Shown piece by piece: positions 36,656 to 43,664 of a stretch of 48,850 nucleotides of DNA. The DNA comes from Hyphomicrobiales bacterium (GTDB taxonomy: Bacteria; Pseudomonadota; Alphaproteobacteria; Rhizobiales; Beijerinckiaceae). Both the position numbers and the translations under genes were made by a program. The stretch is taken from the NCBI GenBank assembly GCA_027483945.1, contig JAIXTM010000020.1, positions 1 to 48,850 of the forward strand, in the 5' to 3' direction. Each line of letters opens with the position of its first letter. Position 1 is the stretch's first letter. The notes under the pieces were generated by a model. The model had not been told where the DNA came from. It saw only the letters and a program-made list of their open reading frames with translations, and ran no database searches.

Positions 36656-36762
36656 TTCCGCGTCAGAGAGGTGTCGGCGATGGGCGAGCTGCTGGCGGTT
36701 GCGACAGGAACGGCTGCCGTGCCTCGTGGTCCCGACATCCTGTCCGGTTGCTGCAGATAGCC

Positions 36763-37896
36763 ATGTCCAAGCCCGACTATTACGAGACCCTCGGCGTTTC
36801 CAGAACCGCCTCGGAAGCGGAGATGAAGTCCGCGTTCCGCAAGGCGGCCATGGCCTGCCATCCGGACCGCAACCCCGGCGACCCGCAGGCGGAGGCCCGC
36901 TTCAAGGAGCTGAACGAGGCCTATCAGGTCCTGTCCGATCCGCAGAAGAAGGCGGCCTATGACCGGTTCGGCCATGCCGCCTTCGAGAACGGCATGGGCG
37001 GAGCCCAGGGCTTCGGAGACGGCTTCGCCTCGTCCATGGCGGACATCTTCGACGATCTGTTCGGGGATTTCGTCGGCCGCGGCGGCCGGGGCCGCACCGG
37101 CGGCCGGGAGCGTGGCGCGGACCTGCGCTACAACCTGGAGATCAGTCTGGAGGAGGCCTTTTCGGGCAAGGCCGCCTCCATCAAGATCCCCACCTCGGTC
37201 ACCTGCGAGGCCTGTTCCGGGTCCGGCGCCAAGCCCGGCTCCAAGCCGAGGGCCTGCCCGACCTGCGGCGGCATCGGGCGCGTGCGGGCGAGCCAGGGCT
37301 TCTTCTCGATCGAGCGGACCTGCCCCAATTGCCACGGCCGCGGCGAGGTCATCGACGATCCGTGCGCGGGCTGCGGCGGCGCGGGCCGCGTCACCCGCGA
37401 GCGCACCCTATCGGTCAACATCCCGGCCGGCGTCGAGGACGGCACGCGCATCCGCCTCGCCGGCGAGGGCGAGGCCGGCATGCGGGGCGGTCCGACGGGC
37501 GACCTCTACATCTTCCTCTCCGTCAAGCCGCACGCCTTCTTCCAGCGCGACGGGGCGGACCTGTTCTGCCGCGTGCCGATCTCGCTGGTGACGGCGGCGC
37601 TCGGCGGCGAGATCACCGTGCCGGTCCTCGGCGGCGGGCAGGCCAAGGTGAAAGTCCCGGAGGGAACCCAGACCGGCAAGCAGTTCCGCCTCAAGGACAA
37701 GGGCATGCCGGTCCTGCGCTCCCGCGAGGTCGGCGACCTCTATATCCAGGTCGCGGTGGAGACCCCGCAGAACCTGACGCGCCGCCAGCGCGAGCTCCTG
37801 CAGGAATTCGACCGGGAATCCTCCAAGGACACGCATCCGGAAAGCACCGGCTTCTTTGCCCGCGTGAAGGAGTTCTTCGACGGCCTCGGAAGCTGA
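36763..37896 (+). CDS. dnaJ: Chaperone protein DnaJ
   Basis: A 377-residue type I Hsp40. The J-domain (1-70) carries the HPD motif in [11 protein letters not shown], which stimulates DnaK ATP hydrolysis. A short glycine/phenylalanine region (about 75-115) precedes the zinc-finger domain with four CxxCxGxG-type repeats ([32 protein letters not shown]). The C-terminal substrate-binding domains contain [13 protein letters not shown] and [11 protein letters not shown]. The ATG at 36763 ([12 protein letters not shown]) is used instead of a TTG at 36748. It is 154 bases downstream of dnaK, separated by a hairpin. Confidence 0.98.
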   Translation: MSKPDYYETLGVSRTASEAEMKSAFRKAAMACHPDRNPGDPQAEARFKELNEAYQVLSDPQKKAAYDRFGHAAFENGMGGAQGFGDGFASSMADIFDDLFGDFVGRGGRGRTGGRERGADLRYNLEISLEEAFSGKAASIKIPTSVTCEACSGSGAKPGSKPRACPTCGGIGRVRASQGFFSIERTCPNCHGRGEVIDDPCAGCGGAGRVTRERTLSVNIPAGVEDGTRIRLAGEGEAGMRGGPTGDLYIFLSVKPHAFFQRDGADLFCRVPISLVTAALGGEITVPVLGGGQAKVKVPEGTQTGKQFRLKDKGMPVLRSREVGDLYIQVAVETPQNLTRRQRELLQEFDRESSKDTHPESTGFFARVKEFFDGLGS

Positions 37897-38015
37897 TACC
37901 GATGCGTCGGGAACATTTTCCGTCACGGGGGCTTCGCAATGATGTGCCGTGGCGCTTGACCCCGCGACAGGCTCGTTTAAGCCTTACGCGCCGTTAGGGT
38001 CAGTCGGGTCCCATC

Positions 38016-38645
38016 TTGTTCGACATCAGCCGTCGCGAACCCAACCCCTCGCTCTCCCGCCGTCGCCCGATCCTGAGGCGGGACAGGCTGGACGACGAGG
38101 CGACGTTCCTCCGTTCCTGGCTCGAGAGGCCGTTGCAGACCGGCGCCGTGATGCCGTCGGGCCGCTTCCTGGCCCGCGCCATGGCGCAGCCGGTCGACCC
38201 GACCGGCACCGGCCCGGTGATCGAGCTCGGTCCAGGCACGGGGCCGGTCACGGACGCGCTGATCCAGCATGGCGTCGCCGAGAGCCGCCTGGTCCTGGTG
38301 GAGTACAATCCCGATTTCTGCCAGCTCCTGCGCGGCAAATATCCGAAGGCGACCATCGTCCAGGGCGATGCCTACGGCCTGGCCCGGACGCTCAACGGGA
38401 TCGTGACCACGCCGGCCGACGCCGTCGTCTCCTCGCTCCCCCTGCTGACGCGGCCGCTGCCCGTGCGGCTCAACCTCTTCGCCGACGCGCTGGATCTGAT
38501 GGCGCCGGGCGCGCCCTTTGTGCAGTTCACCTATGGCGTCGCGCCGCCGATCCCGACGCGGGCGGCCGGGGCCACCGCGCAGGGCTCCCAGCGCATCTGG
38601 CTGAACATCCCGCCGGCCCGGGTCTGGACCTACCGGCGCGCCTGA
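38016..38645 (+). CDS. Phospholipid N-methyltransferase-like (PmtA type) SAM methyltransferase
   Basis: A 209-residue class I SAM-dependent methyltransferase. It contains DEATFLRSWLERPLQTGAVMPSGRFLARAMA, the substrate-interface helix of rhizobial PmtA, then the SAM-binding VIELGPGTGPVTDAL and the acidic VLVEYNPDF. A SSLPLL motif IV follows. PmtA methylates phosphatidylethanolamine towards phosphatidylcholine at the inner face of the membrane; ribosomal RNA dimethylases share the fold but not the interface. No ATG start fits; the only start giving full length is TTG at 38016, preceded by AGGG at long spacing, so the start is uncertain. It is 119 bases downstream of dnaJ. Confidence 0.85.
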   Translation: MFDISRREPNPSLSRRRPILRRDRLDDEATFLRSWLERPLQTGAVMPSGRFLARAMAQPVDPTGTGPVIELGPGTGPVTDALIQHGVAESRLVLVEYNPDFCQLLRGKYPKATIVQGDAYGLARTLNGIVTTPADAVVSSLPLLTRPLPVRLNLFADALDLMAPGAPFVQFTYGVAPPIPTRAAGATAQGSQRIWLNIPPARVWTYRRA

Positions 38646-38660
38646 CGTAAGCCGGCCCGA

Positions 38661-38679
38661 CGGGAGCCACAGGCTCCCG
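38661..38679 (+). terminator. Hairpin between the methyltransferase gene and pyrF
   Basis: CGGGAGCC-ACA-GGCTCCCG is a perfect eight-pair stem with a three-base loop, beginning 16 bases after the methyltransferase stop and ending 22 bases before pyrF. No T-run follows. It may be a weak terminator or a leader structure of pyrF. Confidence 0.5.
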
Positions 38680-38701
38680 CCGCCGCCCTCCGGAGCCGTC
38701 C

Positions 38702-39421
38702 ATGTCATCAGAGATCTCGTCCCGTCCCGCGGCGCGCGACGCCCTGATCGTCGGACTGGATATCGCGTCCCTAGCCGAAGCCGAGGCGATGGTGCAGCGT
38801 CTCGGCGACAGCGTTTCCTTCTACAAGATCGGCTACCGCCTCGCCTTCGCCGGCGGCCTGTCCCTCGCTGAACGGCTCGCCAAGGACGGCAAGAAGGTCT
38901 TCATCGACCTCAAGCTCCACGACATCGGCAACACCGTGAAGGAAGGCGTGGAAAGCATCGCGTCCCTGGGCGCCACGTTCCTCACCGTCCACGCCTATCC
39001 GCAGACGATGCGGGCGGCGGTCGAAGGACGCGGCGACAGCGGCCTGAAGATCCTCGCCGTCACGGCCCTCACCTCCTACGACGACCAGGACGCGGCGGAG
39101 GCCGGATACGGCCTCGCCGTCCGTGATCTCGTCCGGCTGCGTGCCGAACAGGCACGCGCGATCGGGGTGGACGGCATCGTCTGCTCGGCGGCCGAGACGG
39201 GCCTCGTCCGCGACGTTGCGGGGCGCTCCCTGGCGATCGTCACGCCGGGCATTCGTCCGGCCGGCGCCGACGCAGGCGGCCAGAAGAGGACGCTCACGCC
39301 GCGCGAGGCGATTGCGGCTGGGTCCGACTACCTTGTCGTGGCCCGGCCCATCATCCAGGCGCGGGACCCCAAAGCGGCCGCCCTCGCCATCCTCGACGAA
39401 ATCGCCGCCGCGCGCGGCTGA
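38702..39421 (+). CDS. pyrF: Orotidine 5'-phosphate decarboxylase
   Basis: A 239-residue TIM-barrel enzyme that makes UMP from OMP, the last step of pyrimidine synthesis. The catalytic K-DxxxxD set is in [14 protein letters not shown], with an upstream aspartate in IVGLDIAS. The phosphate-binding C-terminus includes [16 protein letters not shown] and [12 protein letters not shown]. The ATG at 38702 gives [21 protein letters not shown], of normal length. It is followed after 25 bases by two DUF1330 genes, a conserved neighbourhood in Hyphomicrobiales. Confidence 0.97.
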   Translation: MSSEISSRPAARDALIVGLDIASLAEAEAMVQRLGDSVSFYKIGYRLAFAGGLSLAERLAKDGKKVFIDLKLHDIGNTVKEGVESIASLGATFLTVHAYPQTMRAAVEGRGDSGLKILAVTALTSYDDQDAAEAGYGLAVRDLVRLRAEQARAIGVDGIVCSAAETGLVRDVAGRSLAIVTPGIRPAGADAGGQKRTLTPREAIAAGSDYLVVARPIIQARDPKAAALAILDEIAAARG

Positions 39422-39446
39422 CTTCAAAGACAGACAGGAGACCACC

Positions 39447-39734
39447 ATGCCCAAGGGCTACGTTATCGCCCGCGTCACCGTGACAGATCCGGAGAAATAC
39501 GCCGTCTACGCCAAGGCGGCGAGCGAGGCGATCGCCAAGCATGGCGGCCGGCCGCTGGTGCGCGGCGGGCGGTTCGAGGCTCTGGAGGGCGAGGCGCGGG
39601 CCCGTAACGTGGTCATCGAGTTCGACACGTTCGACCAGGCCGTCGCCTACTTCAAATCGGCGGAGTATCAGGCGGCGAAGGCCCACCGCGAAGGCGCCGG
39701 CATCGGCGAGTTCGTCGCCGTCGAAGGCGCCTGA
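39447..39734 (+). CDS. DUF1330 family protein (first copy)
   Basis: A 95-residue dimeric alpha/beta-barrel-type protein (ferredoxin-like DUF1330). It starts MPKGYVIARVTVTDPEKYAVYAK, then carries the conserved core LVRGGRFEALEGEARARNVVIEFDTFDQAVAYFKSAEYQAAK. No enzyme activity is known for the family. The ATG at 39447 follows CAGGAGACCACC, a good site, although the open frame runs upstream through pyrF. It lies 25 bases from pyrF and 25 from the second copy, with which it shares an identical 14-residue stretch (EGEARARNVVIEFD). Confidence 0.92.
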   Translation: MPKGYVIARVTVTDPEKYAVYAKAASEAIAKHGGRPLVRGGRFEALEGEARARNVVIEFDTFDQAVAYFKSAEYQAAKAHREGAGIGEFVAVEGA

Positions 39735-39759
39735 CACCGGTTGCACGGGAGGAACGCGG

Positions 39760-40065
39760 ATGGCGAAGGGATACTGGATCGGGCGCGTCGACGTGACCAA
39801 CCCGGAGGCCTACCAGGCCTATGTGAAGGGCAACGGCCCGGTCTTCGCCCGCTACGGCGCACGTTTCCTGGTCCGCGGCGGCGAACTGACGGCCGTCGAG
39901 GGCGAGGCCCGGGCCCGCAACGTGGTCATCGAGTTCGACAGCTACGAGGCGGCGCTCGCCTGCTGGAACGATCCGGACTACCAGGCCGTGAAGGCGCTGC
40001 GCGACGGGCATTGCGTCGCCGACATTCTCGTCATTCGCGGCTATGACGGACCCCAGCCGGCCTGA
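39760..40065 (+). CDS. DUF1330 family protein (second copy)
   Basis: A 101-residue paralogue of the preceding gene, beginning MAKGYWIGRVDVTNPEAYQAYVKGNGPVFARYGARFLVRGGELTAVEGEARARNVVIEFD. The N-terminal half is the more conserved; the C-terminal helices differ, and the tail YDGPQPA is unique. A strong ribosome-binding site (GGGAGGAACGCGG) precedes the ATG. The pair probably arose by tandem duplication and could form a heterodimer. A 14-base palindrome, AGCCGGCGCCGGCT, lies at 40085-40098 between it and dapB. Confidence 0.92.
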   Translation: MAKGYWIGRVDVTNPEAYQAYVKGNGPVFARYGARFLVRGGELTAVEGEARARNVVIEFDSYEAALACWNDPDYQAVKALRDGHCVADILVIRGYDGPQPA

Positions 40066-40134
40066 GCGGCCGCCGGACCTTGCGAGCCGGCGCCGGCTGC
40101 CTCTATAGGCTCGGGAGCAACAGGAGCGCTTGTC

Positions 40135-40950
40135 ATGGCCGAAATGCGTCTCGTCATCGTCGGCGCCGCGGGCCGCATGGGCCGTACGCTCATCAAGGCG
40201 GTGGCAGAGCATCCCGATACGGTCCTGGCGGCCGCGATCGAGAGGCCCGGCGCGGCGCAGCTCGGCGAGGATGCCGGCACGCTCGCCGGGACGAAGGCGC
40301 TCGGCGTGCCCGTCACCGACGATCTTGACCAGGCGCTGCGCCAGGCCGACGGCCTGATCGACTTCACGACCCCCGCCGCCACGATCGCGTTCGCCGAGGT
40401 GACCGCGAAGCTCCGCGTCCCGCATATCGTCGGCACGACGGGGCTGAGCGCCGGAGACATCTCCATCCTGAAGGCGGCCGCCGCACGGGCGCCCGTGGTC
40501 CAGTCAGGCAATATGAGCCTCGGCGTCAACCTGCTGGCAGCGCTCGCCAAGCGCGTCGCCGCCACGCTCGGCGAGGATTTCGATATCGAAGTCCTCGAGA
40601 TGCATCACCGCATGAAGGTGGATGCGCCGTCCGGCACCGCACTCCTTCTCGGCGAGGCGGCCGCGGAAGGTCGCGGCGTGCGGCTCGACCAGCGCGCCGT
40701 CATGAGCCGCGAGGGGCATACCGGCGTCCGCCGCGTCGGCGATATCGGCTTTGCGACCCTGCGCGGCGGTTCGGTCGTCGGCGACCATTCGGTGATCTTC
40801 GCCGGGCACGCCGAGCGGATCACCCTGTCCCATCACGCCGAGGATCGCAGCCTGTTCGCCCATGGCGCCCTGCGCGCGGCACTCTGGGCACGGGGCCGGG
40901 CGCCCGGTTTCCATTCCATGGCCGACGTTCTCGGCCTGTCCGACATCTGA
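40135..40950 (+). CDS. dapB: 4-hydroxy-tetrahydrodipicolinate reductase
   Basis: A 271-residue NAD(P)H-dependent reductase of lysine and diaminopimelate synthesis. The nucleotide-binding loop is [17 protein letters not shown] at the N-terminus. [11 protein letters not shown] lies in the middle, and the catalytic/substrate signature is [18 protein letters not shown] with the His-His and Lys residues. The ATG at 40135 begins [17 protein letters not shown] three codons in is possible. It is 69 bases after the DUF1330 pair and 24 bases before gpmA, with an AAGGAACGCC site feeding the latter, so dapB-gpmA is probably an operon. Confidence 0.97.
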   Translation: MAEMRLVIVGAAGRMGRTLIKAVAEHPDTVLAAAIERPGAAQLGEDAGTLAGTKALGVPVTDDLDQALRQADGLIDFTTPAATIAFAEVTAKLRVPHIVGTTGLSAGDISILKAAAARAPVVQSGNMSLGVNLLAALAKRVAATLGEDFDIEVLEMHHRMKVDAPSGTALLLGEAAAEGRGVRLDQRAVMSREGHTGVRRVGDIGFATLRGGSVVGDHSVIFAGHAERITLSHHAEDRSLFAHGALRAALWARGRAPGFHSMADVLGLSDI

Positions 40951-40974
40951 ACCCGATCAAGGAACGCCATTCCC

Positions 40975-41598
40975 ATGTCCGACCGCCTCCTCGTCCTCGT
41001 CCGCCACGGCCAGAGCGAATGGAACCTCAAGAACCTGTTCACCGGCTGGAAGGACCCTGACCTGACCGCGCTGGGCGTCGAGGAAGCCAAGGCTGCCGGC
41101 AAGCGCCTGAAGGCGCTGGGCCTCGGCTTCGACATCGCGTTCACGTCCGATCTCGGGCGCGCCCAGCGCACCTGCAAGCTGATCCTCGACGAGCTCGGCC
41201 AGTCCTCGCTCAAGACGATCCGCGACCAGGCCCTCAACGAGCGCGATTACGGCGATCTGTCCGGGCTCAACAAGGACGATGCCCGCGCCAAGTGGGGCGA
41301 GGAGCAGGTCCATATCTGGCGCCGCTCCTACGATGTCCCGCCGCCCGGCGGCGAGAGCCTGAAGGACACGGTGGCCCGCGCCCTTCCCTATTACTGCCAG
41401 CACATCCTTCCCCGCGTCCTGCGCGGCGAGCGCGTGCTGGTTGCCGCCCACGGCAATTCGCTTCGGGCGCTGGTCATGGTCCTCGACGGGCTCGATCCGG
41501 ACGGCATCATGAAGACCGAGCTGAACACCGGCGAGCCGCTCGTCTACAGGCTGAACGCCGACTCGACGGTGGCGTCAAAGGACATCCTCAAGGCCTGA
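40975..41598 (+). CDS. gpmA: 2,3-bisphosphoglycerate-dependent phosphoglycerate mutase
   Basis: A 207-residue glycolytic/gluconeogenic enzyme interconverting 3- and 2-phosphoglycerate. The phosphohistidine is residue 11 in [26 protein letters not shown], and the second catalytic histidine is in [34 protein letters not shown] contains the catalytic glutamate. It is about 40 residues shorter than E. coli GpmA, the normal alphaproteobacterial size. It lies 24 bases after dapB. A GC-rich palindrome follows the stop. Confidence 0.97.
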   Translation: MSDRLLVLVRHGQSEWNLKNLFTGWKDPDLTALGVEEAKAAGKRLKALGLGFDIAFTSDLGRAQRTCKLILDELGQSSLKTIRDQALNERDYGDLSGLNKDDARAKWGEEQVHIWRRSYDVPPPGGESLKDTVARALPYYCQHILPRVLRGERVLVAAHGNSLRALVMVLDGLDPDGIMKTELNTGEPLVYRLNADSTVASKDILKA

Positions 41599-41602
41599 CG
41601 AT

Positions 41603-41620
41603 CCGCCCGGCGCCGGGCGG
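41603..41620 (+). terminator. GC palindrome after gpmA
   Basis: CCGCCCGG-CG-CCGGGCGG is a perfect 18-base palindrome starting five bases after the gpmA stop and ending 13 bases before alkB. A two-base loop would force the stem to open to about six or seven pairs. There is no T-run. It could be a terminator for dapB-gpmA or cap the alkB leader. Confidence 0.45.
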
Positions 41621-41633
41621 CGTAAACACGGTC

Positions 41634-42254
41634 ATGACGGCCATCCCTCTCGCGCCCGGCGTCGCCTATCATCCCGGCTGGCTCGATCGCGCCGGGCAGG
41701 AGGCGTTGCTGGACGAACTGCGGGAGGCTGTCCGCGCGGCGCCGCTGTTCACGCCGACGATGCCGCGGACGGGCAGGCCCTTCTCGGTGCGGATGACCAA
41801 TCTGGGCCAACTCGGCTGGGTCTCGGACAAGGATCGAGGCTACCGCTATCAGCCGACCCATCCGCAGACCGGCGAACCCTGGCCGGCAATGCCGGCGGTG
41901 CTGGAACGGCTCTGGAGCAGCGTGTCGACGTTTCCCGCTCCGGCGGAAGCCTGCCTCGTCAACCATTACGACCCAAAGGCGAAGATGGGTCTGCACCAGG
42001 ACCGCGACGAGGAGACGTTCGAGGCGCCCGTCGTCTCCCTGTCGCTGGGGGACACCGCCCTGTTCCGCATCGGCGGCCTGAACCGCAACGATCCCACGCG
42101 CTCGGTGAAGCTCGAGAGCGGCGACGTGCTGGTTTTCGGCGGCGAAGCCCGGCTGGCCTTCCACGGGATCGACCGTGTCTATCCCGGCACGTCGACGCTC
42201 CTGCCGCAGGGCGGGCGGATCAACCTGACGCTGAGGCGGGTGACGCCGGCCTAG
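41634..42254 (+). CDS. alkB: Alpha-ketoglutarate-dependent DNA dioxygenase AlkB
   Basis: A 206-residue Fe(II)/2-oxoglutarate dioxygenase that removes methyl groups from 1-methyladenine and 3-methylcytosine in DNA. The iron triad is His121, Asp123 (GLHQDRDE) and His177 (AFHGIDR); the 2-oxoglutarate arginines are Arg195 and Arg201 (GGRINLTLRR). LVNHYDPKAKMGLHQD and SLSLGDTALFRIGG are diagnostic. The ATG at 41634 is used; the open frame upstream to 41292 runs antisense-free through gpmA and is not coding. Its last four bases overlap the convergent TRIC-channel gene. An AraC-MGMT alkylation repair gene lies 11 kb away. Confidence 0.94.
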   Translation: MTAIPLAPGVAYHPGWLDRAGQEALLDELREAVRAAPLFTPTMPRTGRPFSVRMTNLGQLGWVSDKDRGYRYQPTHPQTGEPWPAMPAVLERLWSSVSTFPAPAEACLVNHYDPKAKMGLHQDRDEETFEAPVVSLSLGDTALFRIGGLNRNDPTRSVKLESGDVLVFGGEARLAFHGIDRVYPGTSTLLPQGGRINLTLRRVTPA

Positions 42255-42895
42255 TCGCGTGCCCTCGGCTGGAAGGTCGGCAATTGCCAGCCATGGAGCA
42301 GAGCCATCGCCCGCAGGCCGAAGCCTGCCGCGACGCCGATCAGCGCCGCGGGCGTCAAGGGCACGCCTAGCCAGAGCGCGGACGCGAACGTCGAGGCGCC
42401 CAGGGTCGCCGCCGTGACGTAGATCTCGCGGCTGACGACCACGAGCGGCGGCTCCCCGGCCAGAAGATCGCGGATGATGCCGCCGAAGGTCGCGGTCATG
42501 ACCCCGAGCGCGATCGCGGACAGGGGCGGCGCACCCAGCGACAGGGCCCGCTGCGTGCCGGTCACGGCGAAGAGGGCCAGGCCCACGGCATCGGCCCAGA
42601 CGATGGCCTGCCGGCGCCTGCCCTCCCCGGCTTCGACCGGAAAGCGGCCGGCCCCGACGAACACGGCCAGAGCGACCGTGATGCAGATGACGACGTCGGT
42701 CGGATCGGCCACCCAGAAGACGGGCCTTGCGCCGACGAGCAGGTCACGCAGCGTTCCGCCGCCAACGCCCGTGGCGACGGCGAGCAGGGCGAAGCTGACG
42801 GGGTCGAGACCGCGACGGGCGGCCGCCAGCGCTCCCGTCAGCGCGAAAACCGCGACGCCGGTCCATTCCAGCCAGGGACCGACGACGCCGAACAT
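42251..42895 (-). CDS. TRIC-type cation channel family protein (YadS/UPF0126)
   Basis: A 214-residue membrane protein with two tandem three-helix repeats, the layout of prokaryotic TRIC channels (formerly UPF0126). The repeats are ALTGALAAARRGLDPVSFALLAVATGVGGGTLRDLLVG and LFAVTGTQRALSLGAPPLSAIALGVMTATFGGIIRDLLAG, each with the GGGxxRDLL-type kink motif. It should form trimeric potassium-permeable pores in the inner membrane. The start at 42895 is chosen because upstream frame overlaps grpE. It lies seven bases downstream of grpE and overlaps alkB by four bases at its end. Confidence 0.92.
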   Translation of the reverse strand: MFGVVGPWLEWTGVAVFALTGALAAARRGLDPVSFALLAVATGVGGGTLRDLLVGARPVFWVADPTDVVICITVALAVFVGAGRFPVEAGEGRRRQAIVWADAVGLALFAVTGTQRALSLGAPPLSAIALGVMTATFGGIIRDLLAGEPPLVVVSREIYVTAATLGASTFASALWLGVPLTPAALIGVAAGFGLRAMALLHGWQLPTFQPRARD

Positions 42896-42902
42896 CGGCG
42901 TC

Positions 42903-43541
42903 TCAGGCCGCCGTGCCGTTGCCGGCCGGGCCGGCATCGGCCTTCGGTCCGCCCCGCGCGACACCGACCAAAGCCGGCCGGAGCACGCGGTCGCCGATCG
43001 TGTAGCCGACCTGGACGACCTGCATGACATGGCCGTTCGGCATGTCGGGGTTCTGCGCCTCGAACATCGCCTGGTGGCGGTTCGGATCGAACTTCTCGCC
43101 AAGCGGATCGATGCGCTTGACGCCATGGCGTTCGAGCTTGTTGACGAGGTCGCGTTCGGTCAGCTCGACGCCTTCCAGGAGCGCCTTGAACGCGCCGTCC
43201 GCCGCCACCTCGGCGGGCACGGCCTCGAGCGCGCGGCGGAGGTTGTCGGCCACGCCCAGCATGTCGCCGGCGAATTTCGTGACGCCGTAGGCGCGAGCGT
43301 CGGCGGCCTCCTTCTCGGAGCGGCGGCGCACGTTCTCCATCTCGGCGAGCGTACGCAGGACCTTGTCCTTGAGCTCGGCGACCTCGGCCTGCGACTGGGC
43401 GAGCGCGTCGGCCAGGGCCTGCGCGACGGCTTCCGGAGAGCCGTCAGCCGGAGCGGCCTCATGGCCGGCAGCTTCCGCGATATCGGCGGCGAGTTCGATG
43501 GATTCGTCGGCTTGGCGATCGATCTTCGGCTTGTCGGACAT
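42903..43541 (-). CDS. grpE: Nucleotide exchange factor GrpE
   Basis: A 212-residue co-chaperone that exchanges ADP for ATP on DnaK. The acidic N-terminus leads to a long coiled coil ([26 protein letters not shown]). The C-terminal beta-wing signature is [11 protein letters not shown], then [26 protein letters not shown]. The start [10 protein letters not shown] at 43541 is chosen over MVEDMSDKP at 43553; neither has an ideal ribosome-binding site. hrcA, often the upstream partner of grpE, is absent. A small hairpin lies just upstream of the start. The gene is followed at seven bases by the TRIC-channel gene. Confidence 0.96.
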   Translation of the reverse strand: MSDKPKIDRQADESIELAADIAEAAGHEAAPADGSPEAVAQALADALAQSQAEVAELKDKVLRTLAEMENVRRRSEKEAADARAYGVTKFAGDMLGVADNLRRALEAVPAEVAADGAFKALLEGVELTERDLVNKLERHGVKRIDPLGEKFDPNRHQAMFEAQNPDMPNGHVMQVVQVGYTIGDRVLRPALVGVARGGPKADAGPAGNGTAA

Positions 43542-43564
43542 GTCCTCGACCATGCGGGTCTGGC

Positions 43565-43579
43565 GGGAGCGAAGCTCCC
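43565..43579 (-). promoter_or_regulatory. Small hairpin upstream of grpE
   Basis: On the coding strand the sequence reads GGGAGC-TTC-GCTCCC, a perfect six-pair stem with a three-base loop, ending 11-23 bases before the two candidate start codons. It would sit at or near the ribosome-binding region. A temperature-sensitive structure is conceivable for a heat-shock gene, but the sequence does not match the ROSE element that I know. Confidence 0.35.
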
Positions 43580-43664
43580 AGGGTCGGCAAGCGGCATATC
43601 AGTCCTCGGGGCCGGAAAATCAAGCGCGGCGCAGCGATCGCCGCCGCATGCCCGGCCTCGCCGC

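Noticed and set aside
41292-41633. Upstream extension of the alkB frame into gpmA
   Set aside because: Arginine-rich shadow of gpmA; AlkB homology begins at MTAIPLAPGV (41634).
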